Source: Priapulus caudatus
Lineage: Eukaryota; Priapulida; Priapulimorpha; Priapulimorphida; Priapulidae
Length of the DNA stretch: 56,834 nucleotides
Assembly: GCF_000485595.1 (NCBI RefSeq)
Contig: NW_014578280.1
Span: 117,262-174,095 of the forward strand
Reading direction: 5' to 3'
Every line of letters starts with the position of its first letter. Within the stretch, counting starts at the first letter, position 1. Of this stretch, positions 20,964-31,733 are shown piece by piece. The notes beneath the pieces are model-generated. The model searched no databases. It was not told the origin of the DNA and saw only the letters and a list, made by a program, of their open reading frames with translations. A program made the position numbers and the translations under genes.

Positions 20964-22655
20964 ATGGTATCATATTTCTTCCAGGCTCGTGCTAGCCACG
21001 CTGTGTTGGCATGTACTGACACCGGCGGTGGTGGATTCTACACTACAGCCGACGAACGGGGCACTGTTTGTCAAGAAAGGCCAGTTGTCAGTGTAACAAA
21101 ACACCTGGTTGATAGCATTTTCCGTAAACACCTCCACATTAAACCTCTACCTTACCCAAATGCATGTAGAGATTAACCGTTTGCAAACGCCTATTTCCCC
21201 GTATAAGGCGATGCCTACTTATCCTGCTTGGAGTGGCGAACAAGAATTCGCGCATGATCTGTATGAAATGCTCCACACTCATTTACAGTGGTTTCTTCGT
21301 AGATATGATGCATTGAGTGCACGTGTGCATGGGTTGCATTCTTTCCATCGAACACGACCAGAGCGATCTTTGTTTGCTGGCGTCGGTAAGTTAGCAAAAT
21401 GGTTAATAGGTAGCGCTACAGAGGAAGACATCGAGTATCTCCAGGGTCAACTTAACGATATGCAGATTTCTCAATCCCATCTTTCGGCTATTTTCGATGA
21501 CAGCATAACAATCATAAATTAAACTCGTATAAATACTGAATTAAATACTAAACTGTTGAAGCAAGTAGTTGATCACAGTAATTTTATCGCAGATCGGGTG
21601 CAATATATAACCAGGGAATTTAAATATTTAACTCGCATATATTTGGCCATAAATGGGCTCACACTTGAATTTGATCAGTTACAGTCAACCATAGATGCCA
21701 TAACAAGAGCGGTCGATACTCTACTGGGGGGTAGATTATCAACAGATCTCATTCCACCCCATAACCTGTTAGGAATTTTAACGAACATTCAATTGCTTTT
21801 ACCCTCAACTCTTCAATTGCCACATACACCAGCAGAGTCACTCTTAAAATATTACGAGATAGTAGAGGCAGTGGTTATTCCTTCGCCGCATGGCTTCCAT
21901 GTACTCGCGTCGGTACCGCTAAGACAGAGGGAATCCTTATTCGATATATTTGAAATTCTGACCCCTCGTCTATTTACCAGGTGCAAATTCATCGCTAGCA
22001 ACCGCAGCACGATACAACGTGGCCCATAAATACCTTGGGGTTACACCCGACCATGATTATTACATACAACCGGATATTCATGAGACGCTTATGTGTTTGC
22101 ATAACGATCATGATTTTTGCCCATTAAACACACCAGTCTACCCATCGTCTCAGATTAATTCGTGTGGAATGGCGCTTTTCAGCAATTTAACCACAGAAAT
22201 TAATATGAAATGTGAGAAGGTGGTAGTATTTTCGGCTAGACCGCGGCCGGAGGCGCATTATTTGTCGCATGGAATTTGGGTAGTAACCACGCCGTTTCCG
22301 TTTCATGTCACGTCGTCTTGTTATGGCTGGGATACAGAGGCCCCGCGTGTGACAGAGCACCTCGTTACCAACCAACAGTTGATAACGTTAGAGTCAGGCT
22401 GTAAAGCTCATTCCGATTATTTTCAACTACCCTCGTATTATGTTCATCAGTCCAGGGAAGAGATTGTGCCGGCGTCGTTCCAGCTAGATAGTTGGCCTGA
22501 TATTCCACAGTTATGGCAGCCATTACTTGAACCAGTGGGAGATCCAGGAGCTAATGCAACGAGCAGGATGTCTCGCATACATATGGTGGTGCCCAAAGCT
22601 TTGTATACCCATTCGGATTTCGAAGTTGCATTCAGGAAGTTAGAGGATTCTGTTA
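20964..22655 (+). pseudogene. env: Element B envelope-type glycoprotein, 5' part (baculovirus F-like)
   Basis: Starts at ATG 20964 with a Cys-containing N-terminal region. It shifts frame near 21130-21160 and continues in the frame open to TAA at 21520-21522. The same frame reopens to about 22000, then another shift leads into the frame that reaches the TTA at 22653-22655, where a DNA transposon is inserted. A furin-type site RPER (ending about 21366) is directly followed by a glycine-rich amphipathic stretch, SLFAGVGKLAKWLIG. This arrangement is typical of the F-type fusion proteins of baculoviruses and insect errantiviruses. A Cys-rich ectodomain follows. No strong signal peptide is visible, perhaps because of the damage. 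Three or more breaks make it a pseudogene. Confidence 0.75.
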
Positions 22656-23270
22656 TAGTCAGGGGTGTTAGGGATATTTTGGTTCACATTCTTCCAAAAG
22701 CACCAAATTTGGCCCAGATGTTGCCCATACCATACTTTTTCGGTTTCTGGCGGGCGCCGGAATGGGCGCCCCCCGGGGCCGCCATATTGGCAAATTCCAA
22801 TATGGCCACCACCCGGGTTGGGGGGGGGGCAATCTAGTTAAACATCCAAAAGATCTATAATCATAAATAATACCACTTTTTAGGGGTTTTCAAGGTCTGG
22901 GAATCTGATTCTGATCTTGCTTCAGTGATTTGAGGTCAAGGTCCACCGCGCTCAGGGTCAGCCCTAAAGGGTCTTTTTGGTCAAATATGCAATTTTTAGT
23001 GTTTTTTTTTTTGTCAATATATACACGCGCGCTAATTTTTTCGGTTTTCCGGGGTTGAGTAACCCGAATCTGACCTTATTGAACGCATTTGAGGCAATAT
23101 GCATGTGTCAGGGGTCACGATAGAGGTCACTTGACGAGAGGTGGACTCGTACGTCAATTAAGTAAAAAACATTAAACACTAGAATTAGACATAAGTACCA
23201 TCTTTTAGGGATTTTGCGCTCTGGGAATCGATTCTGATCGTCATTTTGGCGATTGTGAGGACATAGTGAC
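22656..23270 (+). repeat. Left long terminal inverted repeat
   Basis: Reverse complement is found at about 27770-28357. Shared blocks include GGTTCACATTCTTCCAAAAG, AATACCACTTTTTAGGGG and TCTGGGAATC. The outermost part differs by an indel of about 10 bases (around 22676, AT-rich in one arm and longer in the other). Confidence 0.82.
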
Positions 23271-23400
23271 GCACATTTTGGGTCAAAGGTCAAAGTCTAG
23301 CATGTAATAGTTTTACTACATACTAAAAAATAAACAAAGATCTCATTGCAGGAATCCATTGTTAGTTAAAGTAATTCGAGACTAAAGTATTCACTACGGA

Positions 23401-26400
23401 TCATCCTTCGCTATTCACGCACCCACCTTTGCATTTGCAAAGGGCCGTACGAGTCGGACCAGTGCCGGCGCGGGTGCATTTTGCCCTTCCTTGCATGCCT
23501 TGATGGCAGCGCAGGGCAAGAGATGGCAACATGCCAGCTGAAGCAGCTCGCTGAGACGTGGTCATGTGGTTCGCCATGTACTGGTGCCATGCTTTGTGCA
23601 TCCCCCACTCACGTAAGTCAGGAATTTCTTGCTCGGACCGAGGTGGCCGTGGACTCCAGTAGAAACCCGCTTGTAGTACATGGCTCGCTTACACATGCTG
23701 AACATGTGTGTTGGTCTAGGTGGATATTGTTCCAGTGATCTGGCTTCATGGTGAAGAAGGCGATGCCTGGCTCATTGACAGCCAGCTGCCGCAACTGCCC
23801 CTTGCTGTAGCATGAGTACCACCGAGGCATGTTCGAGCACGGAGTATACATCTGTTGTACGCATAATGCTTCTCAAGTCCACGACTCGTGATAGACTCAG
23901 ACTGTATGAAGGTCATTCCGGCGGATCCTAGCGGTTAGATTGAGAAAGCGGTACTCCAGTCTATTGTCTGTGTGGTGCCGGTGCACAGACGTTGCTTGAG
24001 ATTTACCATCATGAACTAATGATCCAGGCGCATAAGTGCAAGGAGTTGTATGAATGGATATAGTGAGGTATCTAGTATCCTCCTTGCATACGATAATGAG
24101 ATCAATTATCGCAAACGAAATCATCGTGAGGAGTAGATAGTGGGTAAAAGGGTACACTAAATGGTACTGATAAGACCGTACGCATGCATATGATAGAGGT
24201 GATTTCTTGTCGCGACACGAAGAGAGAGATTCTCAATGCACGCTTGTCATTCGAGATCTTTTGGCATGACAAGTAATTCTGAGAATATGACTATCGTAGA
24301 GTGTCGAATCGTAGTTATTGACTACGAGGAATGTCACGGTACTAAGTTGTATTTACCACTAGCAGAGCTTAGCAAGCCAGGGAATCACGTATGTGAGAGG
24401 CTTGCTTGAGTAAACAAACCAAGTCTTAAATATGTATCCTGTAGTATACTGATTCCATCTGAACTGCAGTTTTTAACTATATGCAGTATATTAACATTTT
24501 CTACTTTCTGTACTATATTATTAAACACGGAATAACAGTGCTAACACATGGATACGCTAATTGTTAATATTATACAAGGTGTTACATAATAAAAAATTCA
24601 ATTTTTAGCAGCAGTGGATGCGGCTATAAGCTTTTTAAATATAAGACGCGCCTGCGCTACATATAAACAAAAGATTTCATTCACAGTCGACAACTGCCGT
24701 ACAACACAGGTATTAGGAACGATCGCGCCTTCTCAACGTGCTTAACTAGTCAATGTCTCCCCTGATCATGGTCTTCTACCTTCCTTTTCTCGCTTATGTG
24801 TCAATGAAGCAGGAGATAACCTCACGCGCGGCATGTGTGCTGGACTGCTCATTATAACCACACATTTGACCCAATAATGACTCATTTTGGGCCCTGTCTA
24901 CTCTGCCAGTCTGTCGAATATGCATGGCTGCTTTTAGGTGTGAACGCGAATGCATGGAGCTTGGACTTGCAGTCGCTCGACGCTGCCTCTCGGTATAGCA
25001 TGTGGTTTCGTCGCTGAAGATGTGGCTAAGTAGAGAGCTTATAACTTAGATCGAATTGCTCGTCAACTAGTGACGGCCTCAGGACATATTGTTCTTCAAT
25101 CGCGCGCATGGCTGAAGTGGTTGGTGGAGAGAGACAACGTACTCATCGAGAACCTGGTTTGTTGTGGAGTGTTGCGAAGAGACAATTGTGGTACCATCGG
25201 TAAACGGTACTGTCAGAGGAGCTTTCCCACCGCATTCCAGCAGTACGCTCTTCAGTTGGCGATTATTTCCAACATTTCGGCAGAATTTTGTCGATGACAT
25301 TAAATGATTGTGAGGATTGCATGAATGAGAAAGAGCTGCTCTAGATTGTTGTCTTGGTCTCTACTCTGCTCCTATTTCGCAGAGGAAGCAAACCTCTTGC
25401 GACGGCATCAAACGCAGCAAGTAGCATCAATGCTTGTTAGAGAACGACGAGTCATCTCGCAGTGTGGTATTGTGCTATGCTTCGGTTAGTGCTGGCCTCC
25501 GACTCTTGTTCCTTGATCCGGCCCTTCCACGTCGCTTAGGCTTTTTTCGATTTAGTACGAGAAGGTATAGAGTTTTATATTCCTTCGGCGAGGGTATGAT
25601 GTGGTACGCAACTCCTAACCGTCGATGCAGTGTGGGTCTTCCTCATCAGGGATTTTAAGTGCGCCTTCATCGTCATAGACGAACAGGGTGCCCACACACC
25701 AAGTCCTTCACAATCTTACGCTATTGCATTTTGGGCTTCACAAAGATAATAGGTAGCAAATATAGGCAATGGGACAGCGGTTGAGGTTATCGAGTTAAAT
25801 AACAGTCTCCGTGCATGTTTTTGCTTTGTGTCTAGAGGATTGTCAGACGGGGACTGATGTGGATCACTGCCTGCCATATTCGGCATAGGTATACGTAAAG
25901 CCGCAACAGCTGCACACGCGTGGCTTGTTTGGGCAGCAGCTGTGGCGGCCTAGTGGGGTGGCATTGAGGCATTGAAGAATGTCCGCCTTCGTCCCAGATG
26001 CGCAGCGACCCTCGATTCGCCAGGGCTTGGGTGGCTCTCTTCTGATTTTCGAACCGAAAGAAAAGTCCTGTCCATGTCCTGCATCGGGAACGCGACTGAA
26101 GTGAGAGGAAAAAGTGCCGTGATTAACGGTCATATTCTGGGCCTCTGTATGCAGTGTCCTTCTTGGCTTTTTTTCTTGGGGTCAGGTCGGTTTGCGAATG
26201 TTAAGGCATGTTGTTCCGGGTTGATGGTATGCAGAATACCAGTAACTGAAGGCTGTTTTCCAGCCTTTCAAGTGACGTATGGGCTGCATGAAGGGCTGGC
26301 ACGTTCATGGATGTTGAGATAGGAATAGCAACGGCCTGATTCCATGACATTCTGTGTAATCGAGTGCTACAAGCTCCTGACTTGTAGTGAGGAAAGGGTG

Positions 26401-27050
26401 TGCCTAGTCGCCTGCTGTCGACCACGCTCGATAACGATTATAGTACATCCTTTCGAACTTGTGACTTGCAAGCTGCTTCTTACCATCATGATGGAGTCAG
26501 TGGATGATGATGGTGGTCGTGATGGCCTTCGACTCTACCGTCAACCTAATCTTGTGCAGTCAGTGGTCCAGCCAGCATAAACAGTGTAAGGGGCATCGGG
26601 TTTTCGGATAGAGTCGCAAGCTGCTCCGCCATGCGTCTGAAGGGTTTTGTTTGACTGGTTCGCATGAGGCTTGGGTCCTTATTTCCGATGAGGCTGAGAA
26701 CTTTCTAGCTGATTCTGAACAACGTCAAAGTTGCCCTTCATGATCAGCACTGTACCTCTGAGTGTTTCTCGCGCTAGCTGGACCTGTCTCACATACATGT
26801 GAGGCAGGCATACTGCGCGGTTCAGTGTTGTGTGGGTCCAGGGCGTGAAACCAGCACAGGAGTTCTGGTCAGGCACTGCTTGACATATAGTCGCAAAGTC
26901 CGCCTCTCCCGAGGAGACGCAGAACAAGCGAGTCATCAGCAGCTTCCAGGTCGATTCGGTTGACCAGAACTTGAACAGGGTGAGAGTTTGGGGATCTGTT
27001 GATTCCACTATCGAATGACTCAGGTGGGCATTGTGATTCTTATGCAATAC
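23401..27050 (-). pseudogene. Degenerate minus-strand coding sequence of the unclassified transposon
   Basis: Several minus-strand fragments look protein-like and lie in a consistent 5'-to-3' order. They are 27047-26679 (with FKFWST and, in a neighbouring frame, a WFHALD-type segment), 26425-26201, 26133-25864, 23851-23618 (MPRWYSCYSKGQLRQLAVNE) and 23601-23401, which ends in a Cys-rich CKCKGGC motif. By memory of the style, the FHALD and CKCKGGC segments resemble a large uncharacterised protein common in invertebrate genomes; no database check was possible. Stops and frameshifts between fragments are numerous, and no complete catalytic triad can be assigned. Confidence 0.4.
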
Positions 27051-27295
27051 ATCCGAGTTAAGCGGTCTGCTTAATTAGGAAAGGCGACGATGAGGGAGAC
27101 TTGAATGGGCATACCTTGTACGCTTGATGTGATGTTCATTGGTGAAGACTGTGCGCGACGACAGATGTCAGGACCTGCCTGAGAAAGGATGGTGGACGCC
27201 ACCCCGAGTCGGTCATGCAACTTGGCTTATAATAAGATGCATCTTGTCTTCGATGTGCAGAGCGGCCATGCAGCAACAACCACTATTATCTTCTC

Positions 27296-27470
27296 CAAAA
27301 GTGTCGGGGAATGTTTTCTTGTTGGCGATTCACATTTCTCAGAATCTGGATTTAGGCAAAGTAAAGCATTGTTTCTGTTGGCGATTCACATTCTCAGAAT
27401 CTGGATTTTAGGCAAAGTAAAGGCATTGTTCTTGTTGTGATTCACAATTCTGGAGAATCTGGCTTGCCGT
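27296..27470 (+). repeat. Three-copy tandem repeat, about 60 bp
   Basis: Three imperfect units, each containing TTGGCGATTCACATT (or a variant), TCAGAATCTGGATTT and AGGCAAAGTAAAG. The last unit is shortened. It lies in the 5' half of the minus-strand reading region and has no obvious function. Confidence 0.75.
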
Positions 27471-27769
27471 AGGAACCACGGTCACGACACTACACACGGG
27501 TATGTGCGGTGGCAACGCGCAGAGCTGCTGACGCGCCACACGGCAGCGACACACACGACACACACGTACGACAGGTGTCCTGTGCGCGGCACGCGCCGAC
27601 CGCCGGAGCGAACGTCAAGCACAGCACACACATACAACGTACACACACACTCGCCCCCGCCAATTCCACAGATCCGCGTCCGGCTTTTGTTTGGATGTGG
27701 GGTGACACACGCGAAACATGGTTTGACCGCGAAAATGTCTTAGGGTGACGCTTTGAGGCGGTGACTTGA

Positions 27770-28357
27770 CTTCGAATCTATAAATTAGTCAGAATCGATT
27801 CTTCAGAGGCAAGCAAATCCCTAAGAATCAGTGGTATTATTTGTTGATTCTAGCACTTTTGGTCTTTTAGCCTATATTGACGTAGCGATTCCCTCTCGGT
27901 GCGGGTGACGCTCTATCTTGACGCCTGACTGCAATTTGCCCCGCGTTCAATCGTTCAATCAAGGTCAGATTCGGGTTACTCAACCCCGGAAACTGATAAA
28001 ATGAGGTGCTGTTTGTATATATTGACAAAAAAAAAAAAAAAATTTAGGATGACCTTGAGGAGTGACCTTGACCTCAAATCACTGAAGTAAGATCAGAATC
28101 AGATTCCCAGACCTTGAAAACCCCTAAAAAGTGGTATTATTTATGATTATAGTTCTTTTGGATGTTTAACTAGATTGACCTCCAACCCGGGTGGTGGCCA
28201 TATTGGAATTTGCCAATATGGCGGCCCCGGAGGGCGCCCATTCCGGCGCCCGCCAGAAATCGAAAAAGTATGGTATGGGCAACATCTGGGCCAAATTTGG
28301 TGCTTTTGGAAGAATGTGAACCAAACGGCCCTTTTTTATCCCTACCATCCCTGACTA
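27770..28357 (-). repeat. Right long terminal inverted repeat
   Basis: Inverted partner of 22656-23270. It ends CATCCCTGACTA and is followed by the TTA duplication (28358-28360). The poly-A run at 28027-28042 corresponds to the poly-T run near 23003-23012 in the left arm. Confidence 0.82.
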
Positions 28358-28360
28358 TTA

Positions 28361-28815
28361 GGAAGAAGCAGTCACTACTGTATGGGAGAGATGTTACGTC
28401 ACGTGCTATGACATTTAACGCGCCTATGCACTATGCTTCAACCTATGCAGGTTTAGCTGCGCTAGCGTCTGTAATATTTGCAGTATACATTTGTGTCAGG
28501 TGCTGCGGATGCAGCCCCTGCCAATATTGTCGTCATAACGGACGATCACGAGCGAGCGAGCGTCCGGCTGAGATCAGGGAGTTGCGGGAGCCGTTTGTGG
28601 TGAGGCCGGCATCACCACCTCGCGCTGTCGTAACGCCATCTCAACCAAGCCTAACGTTCATACCTGCCACACCGCCACCCCACACCTCACGTCTAATCCC
28701 ACCAGTACGCATAATGGGAGTTATGCGGCCGCCATTGCGCGCTAGCACCCCATCCTTACCTATACTGTACCCATCCTTCGGTAATGCAGACGTGCCCAGA
28801 TCCATTGGGGTGTAG
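28361..28815 (+). pseudogene. env: Element B envelope-type protein, 3' part with membrane anchor
   Basis: Continues env after the nested transposon. When the insert and one TTA are disregarded, the reading phase on the two sides is compatible. A hydrophobic segment at about 28441-28497 (GLAALASVIFAVYICV) followed by a Cys-rich CC-x-C-x2-C-x2-C turn is a good transmembrane anchor. A proline-rich cytoplasmic tail of about 95 residues runs to the TAG at 28813-28815. The tail is longer than is usual for gypsy-type envelopes. Confidence 0.75.
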
Positions 28816-29391
28816 TAAGTTTAATAATTCGTTATGGGATTTAGCACATCTCGGAAGTAATGGTATACTAAGGAGAGCTAGGAATAAGATAGCTAAGTAT
28901 GAAGCTCGCAGTAAGTGTATGTAAAGGAAAGTCAACGAGAATTTAAACTATAGGAAATGCCGGATGATATTGGTACTTGGCTGTAACAAGGGGCCTAATA
29001 TGTATTACTAAGTATGTATTACTAAATTGTCATTCACTAATCCGTATGTATTGTTGTTGCAGTAGACCGAGGCAGTTCGTATGTATGTAGCGGACCTTCT
29101 AATATGTAGAATACATATAAGAATGCATAGGTGTTCAGGAACGAAATACTAATGTGAAATGCACTACAGTCCTGATTAATTGAGAGGCGGGGTTAGAAAA
29201 CTATAATGGCATGGCAATAATGTTCGAATAGCACCAGCAACGGAGCGTTGCAGTGCATTAATTATAACGAATCTCTGTTACTTCACTACCTTCACGATAT
29301 CCGTACCTAAGCTGCAGCTACTGACCTTTCTCCCCTCACCGCCATGTAGTTTTCAACGATCAACGATCAACGATCATCGATTAACCGAACC
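28816..29391. other. Non-coding stretch of element B between env and the extra reading frame
   Basis: AT-rich, no protein motif. It holds direct repeats of GTATGTATTACTAA (about 28997-29030) and of ATCAACG near 29356-29372. It could hold a splice acceptor or promoter for the downstream frame, but none can be assigned. Confidence 0.5.
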
Positions 29392-30101
29392 ATGGATTCG
29401 CCACATTACCAACCACTCTCGGAGGTCGCCAATGAAGATGAGTGGGACCCAACTCCGGACGACACCCCCGTCAGGATTCCGACCTGGCCGCCGCAATGCC
29501 TTCAGGCAAGCCAGCGCCAGCTGCGAGGGTTTGCCCGGGGGTCAGGGCTTGGGCCCATGCTGGGCGCGAGCCCACCACCTTGCGGCGCCGAAGGAGGAGC
29601 GCGCCAGTGCGCCAGCGCACCGATCCCCGTCACCATCACGGGGAGAGGGCGTGGGTGCCCGTGCTCAGACATCTGGAGCCGCTCGGGGGTTCCGCGGCCG
29701 CCGCCTGCCAGCATTTGGCATGTGGTGAGGCAGGCCATCGTCACCACCAACGCGATGACGCTAACCACCTGTGAGAGGTGTAATTGCACCCACCCGGTGG
29801 GGGCCATGTCCCTGCGCCGATGCCCGTGGGAGGAGCTGTCGCGCTCCACACCACCGTCGTCGCTGCGGTACACGCGGCCTCGCCTACACCGCCGTCGTCG
29901 TGGGGACACACACCCCACTCGCCCCCACCACCATACGGCGACAGGATGGCGAGCACGTGGTACCCGCCACCTCCACCGCGGTACGCGGCGTCGTCGCAGG
30001 CGGACAACGACGACGACGAGGACGACGACAACGAGGATGAAGACGACGACGAGAGCGGCAGGGCGCGCCAGCCCATTTACATTATAGTTATCTCGCGGTA
30101 G
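29392..30101 (+). CDS. Extra GC-rich reading frame(s) between env and 3' LTR
   Basis: The sequence turns sharply GC-rich. A Met at 29392 opens a frame to 30087, and a second frame (29784-30101) gives the more protein-like C-terminal half. That half is Pro-rich with a PPPY motif (about 29922-29936) and a PPPPPRY motif, then an Asp/Glu run (about 30003-30054), ending RQPIYIIVISR. The real product may join the start of the first frame to the second through a frameshift or splice. No family is recognised. Position after env and before the polypurine tract is where accessory genes of retroviruses sit. PPPY motifs can recruit WW-domain ubiquitin ligases, but any role is inference. GC content alone can keep frames open by chance. 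Confidence 0.4.
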
Positions 30102-30287
30102 AATTGTGTAGGTAATTTCATGTGTAGTATGTGGAGTGTAGTATGAAGTAGATGCAACGGGAGAATAGAGCCGCGAAAAGCTGCGCTTCTTCAGCTACGT
30201 CACCAATCGGTTGTCTCCACGGGCGAAATTTGGGTCCCCATTGACGACAGCCAAGAGGCTGTGGCGTGACGATGCCTGCATCGTCTG

Positions 30288-30303
30288 AAGAGGGAGGGAG
30301 GAA
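30288..30303 (+). promoter_or_regulatory. Polypurine tract of element B
   Basis: GAAGAGGGAGGGAGGAA abuts the TGTAAG start of the 3' LTR, the expected site for plus-strand priming. Confidence 0.8.
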
Positions 30304-30795
30304 TGTAAGCGGGCAGATTCCATATGCCACGCGAAGGCGATGGTAATGCGGGGAAACGCAATCTTGGCGCCGCAGGGTCGAGGGATGTGTCACAACATGC
30401 TGCGGGTGGACACTACGCGGGCCAGTTGGGCACGTAGGGAAATAAGAAATGGTCGAACGCAGGTCTAAGGTTTCCCGGAGTATTGCGCGTTGTGACAACC
30501 TAGACGCTGGCCAGATGACCTATGACATCATGGCAGGAACGGGACCATGGAATCCAGCCAAGTGCGAAGCCAAGTGCGAAGCCAAGTGCGAAGACACTCA
30601 TATCCATATCATTCGGTATGGGTAATGGAGGTGTAGGACTGCATTCCCCGTATTTGGTATGCCCAGTTGGCCGGAGAAGGGAGCTATAACGAGAGGTGAC
30701 GTAGGAAAGGGCGCGCCGTATAAATAGTGAAGCGCGACCGCGCCTCGAGGCTCTTGTTAGAAGACACCAACGGTAGCGTGAATCACGTGTCTACA
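30304..30795 (+). repeat. 3' LTR of element B
   Basis: 492 bp, matching 5673-6319 except for a missing 164-bp block (equivalent to 6132-6295), a third GCCAAGTGCGAA unit, a 3-base deletion and scattered substitutions. TATAAATAG is at 30719-30727. ATAT follows (30796-30799). Confidence 0.92.
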
Positions 30796-31496
30796 ATATG
30801 GCCCATAGGTGACAGCACTATTTTTAACTTTTCAGCATCTTGTGAAGTGGCCAACAAGAAGATGGAAAAGGTATTGCTGACCTCCGACATGGAATCGCCG
30901 GCATAAGTGGCTAAACGAAAAAGACGGTAAGCTAGCTTAGTGGGTAGCATTGATTTTGCATTGCGGTAGCCTAAGTTGTGGCAGAGCATAAGTCACTATT
31001 TTATTATTTCTGCAACTCCTAATCGAGCTACAATAATTTTCAACTTCTGTCATTGCTACAATACAAACCAAACAAATTCATTTTACAAGCTGAATTTGTT
31101 GTATGGTACTTGCAGTCAATTTATTTCAACTAGGCCTAATTGTTACAACTATTTTATAATGAAGGAGTTATAACAATTAGGCTTATTTTAAATAAAATGA
31201 AATCAAATTGGCTGCAAGGACCTGTCAGCTGTCACCCATACATGCGATATATAAACATCTAGTGCTCTGCGCTTACCCCCTTGCAAAACTACTTAGTAAA
31301 GCCCAGGTGTAAAGCAAGACCTTGAAGTCTACCTCCAACTGCAGAGACAAAAATAATAGTGCAATGGTTAGGTGCTACAGGAAACATGAACTGAAGTGGT
31401 ATAAATTATTTGAAAAGTGAATACCAGGGTTTAGTATCATTACCCAAGTGATTATAGGAAATCTCACGCGCCGATTGGTCGAGACTTAGGTGATTA
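30796..31496. other. Unassigned AT-rich sequence with a hairpin
   Basis: No gene recognised. An imperfect inverted repeat spans about 31108-31225: CTTGCAGTCAATTT pairs with AAATTGGCTGCAAG and CCTAATTGTTA with TAACAATTAGG, possibly a small MITE. Confidence 0.5.
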
Positions 31497-31733
31497 TTTT
31501 TAGCTCAGCTGACGAAGTCAGATGTTGCTTGTAGAATCGCATGATTGTTCATCAGTGCGTTCGTCCGTGCGTCCGTCAACAGTTGGGCACAAATCTTAAC
31601 CGTTCGACGTACGGTCTTGATATTCGGGACGTCGGGAGGGGGGGGATCGTGAAAATGACTCGGAATGTCGAATTTGGGGGTCAAGGGTCAAAGGTCAAAA
31701 TGTGTCAATGGAGGGGGAATATTTTCCCCTTAA

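Larger units (their letters stand above)
22656..28357. mobile_element. Nested DNA transposon with long inverted repeats and TTA duplication, unclassified
   Basis: 5,702 bp inserted in env. The ends are TAGTCAGGG and CCCTGACTA, flanked by TTA on both sides (22653-22655 and 28358-28360). Inverted arms of about 600 bp (22656 to about 23270, and about 27770 to 28357) match with small indels. They include a hairpin-forming CCATATTGG...CCAATATGG block and a T-rich run. The interior shows only broken minus-strand coding. A 3-bp TTA duplication is typical of PIF/Harbinger, but no Harbinger nuclease motifs are visible and other superfamilies also make 3-bp duplications, so the class is left open. Confidence 0.82.
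5673..30795 (+). mobile_element. Env-bearing Ty3/gypsy LTR retrotransposon B, with two nested DNA transposons
   Basis: LTRs at 5673-6319 and 30304-30795 start TGTAAGCGGG, end GTGTCTACA, and are flanked by the 4-bp repeat ATAT (5669-5672 and 30796-30799). Between them, on the plus strand, lie gag, protease, RT-RNase H, integrase, an envelope-type gene and an extra GC-rich reading frame, the full order of an errantivirus-like element. Two DNA transposons interrupt it: 7796-17077 at the gag-pol junction and 22656-28357 inside env. Subtracting these insertions and their target duplications leaves 10,134 bp. Every gene has at least one stop or frameshift, so the copy is an old, inactive provirus-like insertion. 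Confidence 0.92.

Noticed and set aside
29502-29918. Minus-strand 138-codon frame opposite the extra frame of element B
   Set aside because: GC-rich sequence keeps several frames open on both strands; the minus frame has no start context or motif and opposes the element's transcription.
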